Shown: positions 19,082-26,738 of the stretch, piece after piece
Layout: each line of letters starts with the position of its first letter
Numbering within the stretch: the stretch's first letter is position 1
Origin: Bacteroidales bacterium
GTDB taxonomy: Bacteria > Bacteroidota > Bacteroidia > Bacteroidales > Dysgonomonadaceae
Assembly (NCBI GenBank): GCA_012513315.1
Contig: JAAZCL010000097.1
Span: 1 to 34,693 of the forward strand
DNA: 34,693 nucleotides
Direction of reading: 5' to 3'
Made by a program: the position numbers and the translations under genes
Notes under the pieces: model-generated
Databases searched by the model: none
The model's input: the letters and a program-made list of their open reading frames with translations, nothing else
What the model was told of the DNA's origin: nothing

Positions 19082-19306
19082 ATGAAGAAATTAATCATAT
19101 TGTGGATTGGGTTTATTTTAATATTGCTGAATGTTAATGCTAGCAATATTCTATATATAGAGGGGGATAATAATCGATCTATAGGAATACAGGTTAATAC
19201 TATAACTGAAAAGGGTGCGTGGTGTTGCTTTGCCGACCCACGTGTCCTTAATTGTTTAGTTATTCTGACATGTTTTTTATATAAGGTAAAGATTGCAAAT
19301 TGTTGA
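19082..19306 (+). pseudogene. 5' remnant of a secreted BNR-repeat (BNR_4-like) protein
   Basis: The frame encodes 74 residues. A signal peptide (MKKLIILWIGFILILLNVNA) is followed by a segment ending in KGAWCCFADPRVLN. BNR_4-family secreted proteins of Bacteroidetes typically begin with a GAWCWFxDPRA motif just after a short lead-in, and here Trp is replaced by Cys. After about position 19250 the similarity stops: the last ~17 codons are unlike the family and read antisense into the 3' end of the amidohydrolase gene, whose stop is at 19260-19262. The rest of the expected ~400-residue or longer propeller is missing, so I call it a deletion remnant. It lies 65 bp behind the GH2 gene and was probably the last gene of the PUL operon. 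The family assignment rests on one short motif. Confidence 0.6.
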
Positions 19307-20183
19307 ATTTATAAAAGTGTTCTGCATTTGAGCGTAAGAATTTATATTTATCTTCTTCAGTAAGTTGGTCTGATTTTACTATAAAGTCGTACGACATTTT
19401 GTATGTTATCGCAGTAATAGTCCTTGGATAATCAGATCCCCACATGAGTTTTTTTATACCTACAAGCGAGGCTGCTTCTTTAATTGCTTTTATAGCACCT
19501 TTGAAAGGGTAGAACTCATCATTGAAAAGCCATGTAATACCTCCCGATTCAATCATTACATTTTTATTCTGAGATAGTTTAATCTGCTCCTGCCATCCTT
19601 TTCGTGTAACCATACCAAAATGGCCAATTGCAATCTTAAGGTTAGGGAATTCACTTATAATTTCCTTCATTTCGCCCACTTGCATATCACCATCTGCCAG
19701 ATCAATAGAAAGAATAACATCATGCTGCTCCATAAACTTAAACACACGCATCAAACTGTCATTAGTCAGATACACTCTCCAATCAGGTAATATAAATCTG
19801 TTTGCGGGTAATTTCAATGCTTTAAAGCCTTGGTTTATTAGTTGCTCAGCATGTTCTTCATATCCCTTATTTCTCACATCAATCATTCCGCAACAAAAGA
19901 ACCTGTCAGGAAATCTTTGTTGCACTTCCCAAAGATACTTATTCTGTAACCCGTCAATATATTCCTGTGTAATAACTGCAGCGCCCACCTGAGCGTAATC
20001 CATATTCGACAAAAACACCTCAGCACTATTTACACCATCAATCATAAAAGGTGGCAGCATCTGTCTTACATCACCCATAAATAGAGATTTGCCATTCTCT
20101 ATTGTCTTTATTTGTTTTCCCTCTACAAGAGTATCTTGTTTTAACCACAGATGTGCATGTGCGTCTATAATTGAGTAATCCAT
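19260..20183 (-). CDS. Amidohydrolase-2 / COG3618-type sugar lactonase candidate
   Basis: 307 residues, cytoplasmic (no signal peptide). It has an amidohydrolase TIM barrel with metal-binding His9 and His11 in IIDAHAHLW, Lys124 in ALKLP, His188 in AIGHFG and Asp251 in MWGSDYP. COG3618-type members include L-fucono-1,5-lactonase and L-rhamnono-lactonase; others are decarboxylases or dicarboxylate lactonases. It is the last gene of a three-gene operon, 12 nt behind a zinc alcohol dehydrogenase and downstream of an L-galactose-dehydrogenase-like reductase. From that context I infer hydrolysis of an aldonolactone such as L-galactono- or L-fuconolactone. The gene ends at the junction with the truncated BNR gene, but its C-terminal NAEHFYKF motif and a 14-residue tail suggest it is complete. 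Confidence 0.85.
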   Translation of the reverse strand: MDYSIIDAHAHLWLKQDTLVEGKQIKTIENGKSLFMGDVRQMLPPFMIDGVNSAEVFLSNMDYAQVGAAVITQEYIDGLQNKYLWEVQQRFPDRFFCCGMIDVRNKGYEEHAEQLINQGFKALKLPANRFILPDWRVYLTNDSLMRVFKFMEQHDVILSIDLADGDMQVGEMKEIISEFPNLKIAIGHFGMVTRKGWQEQIKLSQNKNVMIESGGITWLFNDEFYPFKGAIKAIKEAASLVGIKKLMWGSDYPRTITAITYKMSYDFIVKSDQLTEEDKYKFLRSNAEHFYKFNNLQSLPYIKNMSE

Positions 20184-20195
20184 AATCAGTTAATT

Positions 20196-21209
20196 TTAAA
20201 ATTCAATAAAGATTCTGAAAACATTTCCACTGTTATTCGACCAATATTCTAGTGCTTCTTTCGCTTTTTCGGGTTTGTATATAGCGGTTACAAATTCATC
20301 GGGTATACCGTTTCGCTTCACATAATCAATTACAGCTCTAAAGTCTTCTGGTAATGCATTGCGCGAACCTCTTATATCCAACTCCTTAGATACGAAGTAT
20401 TTTGTTTCAAAGGAAACCTCACTCTTTGCATAACCAATATAAACCACCCTCCCTGTGAATGCAACTTCATCAATTGCAGTGCGGTATGTTGTGGGTGCTC
20501 CCACAGCCTCAATTACAACATCTGGTCCCATTCCGTTAGTTATCTCATCCAAATTGGAGTGTAGGCTCTCTGAACTGGAGTTAATGCCGTGTAGAGCTCC
20601 CAGCGACTTTGCCAACTGTAGTTTCTTGTCATCTACATCAACTGCAATCACACTCGCACCTCGCAGTACTGCACGAATCACAGCGCCTATACCAATCATT
20701 CCGGAACCAATTACCATCACAACATCAGTATCGGTTACATTAGCTCTTGCAACAGCATGAAAACCAACACTAAGCGGTTCTATAAGAGTTAAGTCCCTCT
20801 CAGATATCTCATCATTTATAATCACCTTCTGCCACGGTACAATAATATACTCACTCATTGCACCATCTCGCTGAACCCCAAGAGTCTCATTAAATCTGCA
20901 CGCGTTGGGTTTGCTATTTCTGCACGACGAACAGCGCTGGCAATTAGTATATGGGTTTACAGTGCAACGTGCACTAATCTTAACACTCTCTGGCACTTCT
21001 TCTCCTATATCCTCTATAACAGCACTAATTTCATGACCAGGAATAACCGGAAGCTTCACCATCGGATTCTTGCCAAGAAAAGTATTTAGATCGGATCCAC
21101 AAAAGCCAACGTATTTTATCTTCAATAAAACCTCACCCCTGCTTGGTTTGGGAATGGATTTCTCAACAACCTCTATTTCACCTACAGCTGATATATTTAT
21201 TGCTTTCAT
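20196..21209 (-). CDS. Zinc-binding alcohol dehydrogenase (sugar acid/polyol dehydrogenase type)
   Basis: 337 residues, medium-chain dehydrogenase/reductase family. Catalytic zinc ligands are Cys37 (GFCGSD), His59-Glu60 (PGHE) and Glu144 (IEPLSVG). The structural zinc site is Cys90, Cys93, Cys96 and Cys104. The Rossmann motif GSGMIGIGA (168-176) is followed by an acidic VDVDD, favouring NAD. Relatives oxidise secondary alcohols of polyols and aldonates, for example L-galactonate or L-gulonate 5-dehydrogenases, sorbitol dehydrogenase and L-threonine dehydrogenase. Between a sugar 1-dehydrogenase-like gene and a lactonase candidate, the oxidation of L-galactonate to D-tagaturonate is a plausible role, but this is inference. 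It starts 33 nt after the reductase gene and ends 12 nt before the amidohydrolase. Confidence 0.9.
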   Translation of the reverse strand: MKAINISAVGEIEVVEKSIPKPSRGEVLLKIKYVGFCGSDLNTFLGKNPMVKLPVIPGHEISAVIEDIGEEVPESVKISARCTVNPYTNCQRCSSCRNSKPNACRFNETLGVQRDGAMSEYIIVPWQKVIINDEISERDLTLIEPLSVGFHAVARANVTDTDVVMVIGSGMIGIGAVIRAVLRGASVIAVDVDDKKLQLAKSLGALHGINSSSESLHSNLDEITNGMGPDVVIEAVGAPTTYRTAIDEVAFTGRVVYIGYAKSEVSFETKYFVSKELDIRGSRNALPEDFRAVIDYVKRNGIPDEFVTAIYKPEKAKEALEYWSNNSGNVFRIFIEF

Positions 21210-21242
21210 CTTTCTTTTATTTTGTATGTTTTTCGCAAGATA

Positions 21243-22175
21243 TTAACTATTTAACCATGTATCCCTAAAGCGAGGTTTTAATATATCCATTACCTCCTTA
21301 AGCAACTCTTCATTAATCGGCTCAGACGCCCATTTTAAATTTTTAAGTACCGAAGATGCTCTTGTAGTACTAAACAGTGTAGTTGCAATTCTTTCATTAG
21401 AAACCGAATATTGTATTGCCAACTTTTCAATGCTCTCACCTTTGTTCTTGCAATGATTTGCCGCCTTAGCAGCTAACTTCTTCAACTGATCTGGAGCCGG
21501 ATGCCAGTCAGGTGCTCCTCTCTCAGTAAGTAAACCCATTGAGAATGGAGAGGCATTAATTACCCCAACACTATTACTTTCAAAATAATCGAGATAATCA
21601 GCAAGTGAATCATCATTTAGTGTGTAATGACAAAAAGAGAGTATACTATCCACAGTGCCTGGAGGTACATTGTCAATAACATATACGAAATGGCGCAATG
21701 TTAAATTTGTAATCCCCACATGTTTCACTATACCTTTGTTCTTAAGATCAACTAAAGCAGGCAATGTTTCTTCGCATATTTTGTCTAAATCAGCAAATTC
21801 TATATCATGTATATTAATCAGATCGATATAATCAACATTCAACCGCTCCATGCTCTCGTATACGCTCTCAATAGATCTTTTGGCGCTATAATCCCATAAG
21901 TTGACCCCATCTTTTCCATACCTCCCTACTTTTGTAGATAGATAATACCGATCTCTATCAATTTCTTTAAAAGCCTTGCCCAATACACATTCCGCTTTTA
22001 GGTGACCATAATATGGTGAAACATCAATGAAATTAATACCATTATCTACAGCAGCATGTACTGCTTCAATTCCTTCTTCTTCTCTAAGTGAATGAAATAC
22101 GCCTCCCAGCGACGAAGCACCGAAGCTTAACGGGGAAATCTTCATTTGTGTGTTTCCTAATTTTCTATATTTCAT
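21243..22175 (-). CDS. Aldo/keto reductase, L-galactose dehydrogenase-like
   Basis: 310 residues, AKR TIM barrel. The catalytic tetrad is Asp51, Tyr56, Lys82 and His123. The similarity to plant L-galactose dehydrogenase as I remember it is unusually detailed: FGASSLGGVF, HDIEFADLD, VPPGTVDSILSFCHY, SPFSMGLLTERGAPDWHPAP and HCKNKGESIEKLAIQYS all have close counterparts there. L-galactose dehydrogenases oxidise C1 of L-galactose to the lactone with NAD, and some also take L-fucose or related sugars. It is first in an operon with a zinc dehydrogenase and a lactonase candidate. A TATTTTTG box lies 35 bp upstream. Broader aldose 1-dehydrogenase specificity cannot be excluded. Confidence 0.88.
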   Translation of the reverse strand: MKYRKLGNTQMKISPLSFGASSLGGVFHSLREEEGIEAVHAAVDNGINFIDVSPYYGHLKAECVLGKAFKEIDRDRYYLSTKVGRYGKDGVNLWDYSAKRSIESVYESMERLNVDYIDLINIHDIEFADLDKICEETLPALVDLKNKGIVKHVGITNLTLRHFVYVIDNVPPGTVDSILSFCHYTLNDDSLADYLDYFESNSVGVINASPFSMGLLTERGAPDWHPAPDQLKKLAAKAANHCKNKGESIEKLAIQYSVSNERIATTLFSTTRASSVLKNLKWASEPINEELLKEVMDILKPRFRDTWLNS

Positions 22176-22209
22176 TAGTTAAATGATTTCTGAATAAATG
22201 CTACATGTG

Positions 22210-22217
22210 CAAAAATA
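22210..22217 (-). promoter_or_regulatory. -7 box of the aldo/keto reductase operon
   Basis: TATTTTTG on the minus strand matches TAnnTTTG and lies 34 bp upstream of the ATG at 22175, just after the glgP terminator, where a new promoter is needed. No clear -33 TTTG is visible. Confidence 0.45.
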
Positions 22218-22252
22218 GTAAAAGATATTATTGAATGCCTCATTAACTAACC

Positions 22253-22288
22253 AAAAAAAAACGTCTCCAAATTGGAAACGTTTTTTTT
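22253..22288 (-). terminator. Terminator downstream of glgP
   Basis: An A-tract and T-tract flank a ~16-bp stem with a single mismatch (ACGTCTCC pairing with GGAAACGT) and a 3-nt loop. Read on the minus strand it follows the glgP stop at 22307 and ends in a run of T. The symmetry would allow it to act in both directions. Confidence 0.85.
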
Positions 22289-22306
22289 AAATCATTGTTA
22301 ATTTTC

Positions 22307-24871
22307 TTAAATCCACCTCATATAGGCAAAATCCATTCTATGTGGAAGATCTGGATTCTTAGGATATATCCTCAGTCCATATTGATGAACACCCGGATCG
22401 TTTAGAAGTTTGTTTGTTTCAAAATACTGAAGAGACCCTTCTGTTTTTACAAGATCAAACTCATAAGACTCTACAAATTGAGGTGTAGCGTTAATATTAT
22501 CATGATCAACTACAACACACTCAACCGCTAAATCGCATGCTAAGTCCTTCCTATCAATAACAACAGTGGCGTAAACCTTGTTGCTGCCATTGTTAATATT
22601 AATATCATGATTTGAATTGAAATCTACTTTAATAACTTCAAATGAATTCCAATTTGCAGCAGTTGCCTCTTTCCACTCTACAATCTCTTTAGCTTTAGCA
22701 TAATTATTATCATTCAATAATTTTGAACGCTTAGCTAGTTTATTGTAAAAACGGTCGAAATAATCGTCCATCATTCTCTTGGTTGTACACCATGGAGCAA
22801 TAATGGCCATTGACTTCTTGATATATTGAACCCACTCATAAGAAAAACCATTGCTATTTCTTGCATAGTACAGAGGTATAATCTCATTTTCTAACATAGA
22901 ATATATGGTGGTAGCATCAAGTTCATCCTGATACTCCTGATTATCATATGTTCTTTTATCTGTTAAAGCCCATCCAGCGCCTTCTTTGTACCCTTCGTAC
23001 CACCAGCCATCTAATACTGAAAAGTTTAACACACCATTCATTTCAGCTTTTTCTCCCGATGTGCCTGATGCTTCCTGAGCACGTGTAGGTGTGTTTAGCC
23101 AAATATCTACTCCAGATATTAGGCGTTTGGCCAGTCGCATATCATAATTTTCTAGAAATATAATTTTACCCAAGAACTCGGGACGACGAGAGATTTCCAC
23201 TATCTGTTTAATCAGACTTTGTCCTCCACCATCTGCTGGGTGAGCCTTGCCGGCGAATATAAACTGAACCGGGTGTTTTGGATTATTTACAATTCTTGCC
23301 AATCGGTCTAGATCTGTAAAGAGCAAATGTGCACGTTTGTAAGTAGCAAACCTTCTTGAGAAACCTATTAGTAGAGCATTAGGATTCACTTCCTCAAGCA
23401 AATTCATTATTCTCGATGGTTCAGCTTGATTTTTCAGCCATCCCTCTTTAAATTCAGTTTGAATATAATCTACAAGCTTTTGCTTTAGGTGAGACCGAAG
23501 TGCCCATACTTCATCGTCGCTTACATTGTAAATATTATTCCACAGGTCTGAATTAGACTGATCATCAAAAAAGTTTTCTCCAAAATGTTTTTCATACAAC
23601 GCTTTAACTGATGAAGTTGCCCATGTAGGGAGGTGAATGCCATTTGTTACGTAACTAACATGCAATTCTTCTGGGAAATAACCTTTCCATACCGGTTGAA
23701 ACATTTTCTGTGATACAGTGCCATGCAACTTACTTACACCGTTTACCTCTTGAGCAGTATTTAATGCAAATACACTCATAGAGAATTTCTCATTTGTGCC
23801 TGGATTTGCACGACCCATATCCATAAACTGTTGCCATGGAATACCTAATTTCTCAACTATGGGAGTAAGGTATTTCGCCATGAGCGATTCATCGAAATAG
23901 TCATGACCTGCAGGAACTGGTGTGTGAACTGTATAAAGAGATGAAGCACGCACTAATTCGAGTGCTACGTTAAATGGTAATTCTACTTCGCTAACATAAT
24001 CTAACAGACGCTGAACATTAATAAATGCAGCGTGTCCTTCGTTCATGTGGTAAACATCTTTTTTGATGCCAAGCTTTTTAAGAAGTAGTATGCCGCCAAC
24101 GCCAAGCATGTATTCTTGTTTCATTCTATTTTCCCAATCGCCACCATAAAGTTGATGAGTTATGTAGCGATCGTACTCACTATTCTGCTCAATATCGGTG
24201 TCCATCAAATAAAGATTGATTCGACCAACAGCAACTTTCCATATATTTGAATAAACAGACCTGTCGTGAAATGGAACTTCAAGTATCATTGGAGACCCAT
24301 CGTCATTCTTTACTTGTGTTATTGGAAGATTGCCAAAGTTTTGAGCTTCATAACTGGCTATCTGTTGACCGTCAATAGATAAAGATTGAGTGAAGTATCC
24401 ATAACGGTATAGGAACCCCACGGCAGTCATGTCAACTCTGCTATCACTGGCTTCTTTTAAGTAATCACCTGCTAATACACCCAAACCTCCAGAGTATATT
24501 TTTAATACATGTGATAAGCCATATTCCATACTAAAGTATGCAATGCTTGGACGATCCTTGTCGTATGGCTCGTTCATATAGTTTTTGAACTTTTCGTACA
24601 CATTTTGTATACGAGTCATAAGCTCAAGATCCTTTACAACTTTCTCCCTAACATCTGATTTGAGATTTTGCAACATCACAATGGGGTTTTTTTCTCCCTG
24701 TTCCCATTCTTCTGGGTCTAATTTTTCCAAAATAGCTTTAACCTCTTCGTTCCACACCCACCAAAGATTATGTGAAATTTCTTCTAAAGGCTGAAGTTCT
24801 GTAGGAAGTACTGCGTGTACATTAATATCTCTCCAAACTGGGTTATTTGAATAACTCGATTTAATTATCAT
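22307..24871 (-). CDS. glgP: Alpha-glucan (glycogen) phosphorylase, GT35
   Basis: 854 residues. It removes glucose from the non-reducing ends of glycogen or maltodextrin as glucose-1-phosphate, in the cytoplasm. The N-terminus (~15-105, with HNLWWVWNEE) is the DUF3417 domain found in this prokaryotic branch. The phosphorylase core follows, with AYFSMEYGLS, SGGLGVLAGDYLKEASD, YVTNGIHLPTW and SRRFATYKRA. The PLP-binding Lys608 lies in EASGTSGEKAEMNGVLNFS. The last ~130 residues are a beta-rich C-terminal extension. It lies 85 nt downstream of a glycogen synthase gene, with which it is probably cotranscribed, and a strong terminator follows. No defect is visible. Confidence 0.95.
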   Translation of the reverse strand: MIIKSSYSNNPVWRDINVHAVLPTELQPLEEISHNLWWVWNEEVKAILEKLDPEEWEQGEKNPIVMLQNLKSDVREKVVKDLELMTRIQNVYEKFKNYMNEPYDKDRPSIAYFSMEYGLSHVLKIYSGGLGVLAGDYLKEASDSRVDMTAVGFLYRYGYFTQSLSIDGQQIASYEAQNFGNLPITQVKNDDGSPMILEVPFHDRSVYSNIWKVAVGRINLYLMDTDIEQNSEYDRYITHQLYGGDWENRMKQEYMLGVGGILLLKKLGIKKDVYHMNEGHAAFINVQRLLDYVSEVELPFNVALELVRASSLYTVHTPVPAGHDYFDESLMAKYLTPIVEKLGIPWQQFMDMGRANPGTNEKFSMSVFALNTAQEVNGVSKLHGTVSQKMFQPVWKGYFPEELHVSYVTNGIHLPTWATSSVKALYEKHFGENFFDDQSNSDLWNNIYNVSDDEVWALRSHLKQKLVDYIQTEFKEGWLKNQAEPSRIMNLLEEVNPNALLIGFSRRFATYKRAHLLFTDLDRLARIVNNPKHPVQFIFAGKAHPADGGGQSLIKQIVEISRRPEFLGKIIFLENYDMRLAKRLISGVDIWLNTPTRAQEASGTSGEKAEMNGVLNFSVLDGWWYEGYKEGAGWALTDKRTYDNQEYQDELDATTIYSMLENEIIPLYYARNSNGFSYEWVQYIKKSMAIIAPWCTTKRMMDDYFDRFYNKLAKRSKLLNDNNYAKAKEIVEWKEATAANWNSFEVIKVDFNSNHDININNGSNKVYATVVIDRKDLACDLAVECVVVDHDNINATPQFVESYEFDLVKTEGSLQYFETNKLLNDPGVHQYGLRIYPKNPDLPHRMDFAYMRWI

Positions 24872-24956
24872 TACTGTTCGTTTAAATTAATTTTTTTTAA
24901 TTGTAGTAGATAACTCTCTAAACAATAAAACAATAAACGTGACAAATATAACGTTT

Positions 24957-26669
24957 TTAATCCGACTTTAGTTTATAGGGGTTAGATAATCTAACAAATG
25001 AGTTATGCAATGCTTTGCCATAAGCTTCTCTATAATACTTAATAAAATGTGCCCAGTCGGCTTTATCTGACAACTCAGCTGCTCTTTCTTTTAATATTGA
25101 TATCTGATCGGAACTCTTTAATGAGAAATCGAATATTAAAGATGCCAACTCTTCAACCACCTCATTATAATTAAAATCATTTCGATTTATTACTTCTATG
25201 CCATCATCTAATCCCGATTTGTAATCCCCTTCTTTTCGTGCCCATGTGCCGAAACCCGAGAGGGAAGTAGTAATGGTGGGAATAGCAAAAGCTACACTTT
25301 CGTGAGGAGTATAGCCCCAAGGCTCGTAATATGATGGAAAAACAGACATGTCGAGTCCAATCAAAAGGTCATAATAGTCCAAATTAAATATACCATCATC
25401 TCCATTTAGATAAGAAGGAACAAATATAATCTTAACCCTATCTTTTGGTTGGTTTTGAAGCCCGGCATGTCTTACATGGTTTACAACTCTGTCATGCTCA
25501 GGTTCAAACAACTGATGTGTTACAAACGGGTATGTTTCTGCATATCCCTTATCTTCTAAATCTAAAAGATCGTTTGAATTATTTTTTGAAAGTAATTGCT
25601 GTATATCTTTCCTTGGACCCTTAATCCAAGCTGGAACCATAATAAAGGCGATGATATCTTTTGTAAGCTCGGTTAAGTTTAGAAGATGTTTCATCGAATC
25701 TATGAATACATCAATACCTTTGTTTTTATATTCATATCTTCCACTTATACCCACTAACAAAGCATCTTGATGGACAGTGTGTCCAATTATCTTTTCAGCT
25801 ATCTTCAATAAAGCTTTTCGTGCTTTGTTATGTGCTCTTTTATATTTTAATCCTTTAGGGATAAAGTCTTTCTCAAATCCATTTGGTGTTACTACGTCGG
25901 GTCGTCTTTGAAGAAGTTGAGCACTTTCTTCTGCTGTAATATGGCTAACTGTTGTAAAACAATCTACGTTTCTTGCTGTAACCGTTTCTATTGAGTGTTT
26001 GGCTGAAACATTTAATTGACGTGCCATTTGATCACCATTATATTCATGTAAATTACTGTATAATGGTAGATTATTGCCAGCAATAGAGCGTCCAATAGTG
26101 GTTGCATGTGTGGTAAACATAGTTGCAATCTTGGGTACAAATTTCTTTATGTATAGTGCCCCTGCTCCAAGCATCCATTCGTTAAAGTGTGCAATTACAT
26201 CGTAAGATTCTAAATGATGAAAACGATAAAAACTCTCTATCAACAAACCTGTTGCATAAGCAAACATTGTCGACTCCTGATAATCACCATAAGAGTCAAT
26301 GGAATCCACTTCGAAATCTTGCCACATCTTAGCATATAACTCGTTATGTTTGTCCATGAATTGCTCGAACTTAATCAAAAACACTATTGGCTCTCCAGGT
26401 ACATCCCATCTCCCTGCTCTAATATGTAGTTGCTGAGCTTGTAATGCATGATTTATCCACTCCGGATATAAATCTTTATCTTCCTTAAACCAAGGACTCT
26501 CTTTTTCTACCCATATGTCGGGGCCCACGAAAAATATCTGATCTTTATGTACTTTCTGTAATGAGTTAGCTCGTGTAGAAAGTACGGTGTAAATACCACC
26601 AACTTTATTGCAAACCTCCCAGCTGCTTTCAAAAATATAATCGGGTGTATACTTTGCCTCTATTTGCAT
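24957..26669 (-). CDS. Glycogen synthase, GT3 (eukaryote-like) type
   Basis: 570 residues, cytoplasmic. The N-terminal EVCNKVGGIYTVLSTRA and the C-terminal PSYYEPWGYTPHES are hallmarks of GT3 glycogen synthases. The two Glu of the latter motif (Glu449 and Glu457) correspond to the catalytic pair of yeast and animal enzymes. The bacterial GT5 GlgA KTGGLGDV motif is absent. GT3 enzymes usually use UDP-glucose, so no ADP-glucose pyrophosphorylase is required, and none is encoded here. It is shorter than the ~700-residue yeast enzyme; the regulatory C-terminal phosphorylation tail is lacking. It precedes glgP, so synthesis and breakdown enzymes share an operon. It is divergent from mfd across 69 bp. 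Confidence 0.93.
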   Translation of the reverse strand: MQIEAKYTPDYIFESSWEVCNKVGGIYTVLSTRANSLQKVHKDQIFFVGPDIWVEKESPWFKEDKDLYPEWINHALQAQQLHIRAGRWDVPGEPIVFLIKFEQFMDKHNELYAKMWQDFEVDSIDSYGDYQESTMFAYATGLLIESFYRFHHLESYDVIAHFNEWMLGAGALYIKKFVPKIATMFTTHATTIGRSIAGNNLPLYSNLHEYNGDQMARQLNVSAKHSIETVTARNVDCFTTVSHITAEESAQLLQRRPDVVTPNGFEKDFIPKGLKYKRAHNKARKALLKIAEKIIGHTVHQDALLVGISGRYEYKNKGIDVFIDSMKHLLNLTELTKDIIAFIMVPAWIKGPRKDIQQLLSKNNSNDLLDLEDKGYAETYPFVTHQLFEPEHDRVVNHVRHAGLQNQPKDRVKIIFVPSYLNGDDGIFNLDYYDLLIGLDMSVFPSYYEPWGYTPHESVAFAIPTITTSLSGFGTWARKEGDYKSGLDDGIEVINRNDFNYNEVVEELASLIFDFSLKSSDQISILKERAAELSDKADWAHFIKYYREAYGKALHNSFVRLSNPYKLKSD

Positions 26670-26696
26670 AATAATATAATTCTAATGTCAATGCAT

Positions 26697-26704
26697 CAAA
26701 GATA
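26697..26704 (-). promoter_or_regulatory. -7 box of the glycogen synthase operon
   Basis: TATCTTTG on the minus strand matches TAnnTTTG and lies 27 bp upstream of the ATG at 26669. No TTTG is visible 19-21 bp upstream. It is 14 bp from the opposing mfd -7 box. Confidence 0.45.
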
Positions 26705-26718
26705 ATAAAAAAATAAGC

Positions 26719-26726
26719 TAACTTTG
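26719..26726 (+). promoter_or_regulatory. -7 box of mfd
   Basis: TAACTTTG on the plus strand matches TAnnTTTG and lies 12 bp upstream of the mfd ATG, implying a very short leader. The expected -33 position overlaps the opposing glycogen synthase -7 box, and no TTTG is seen there. Confidence 0.4.
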
Positions 26727-26738
26727 TATATTCAATAA

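Noticed and set aside
20455-20760. 101-codon frame antisense to the zinc dehydrogenase
   Set aside because: Low-complexity Ser/Thr/Ile composition expected from the complement of a Gly/Val/Ala-rich Rossmann domain.
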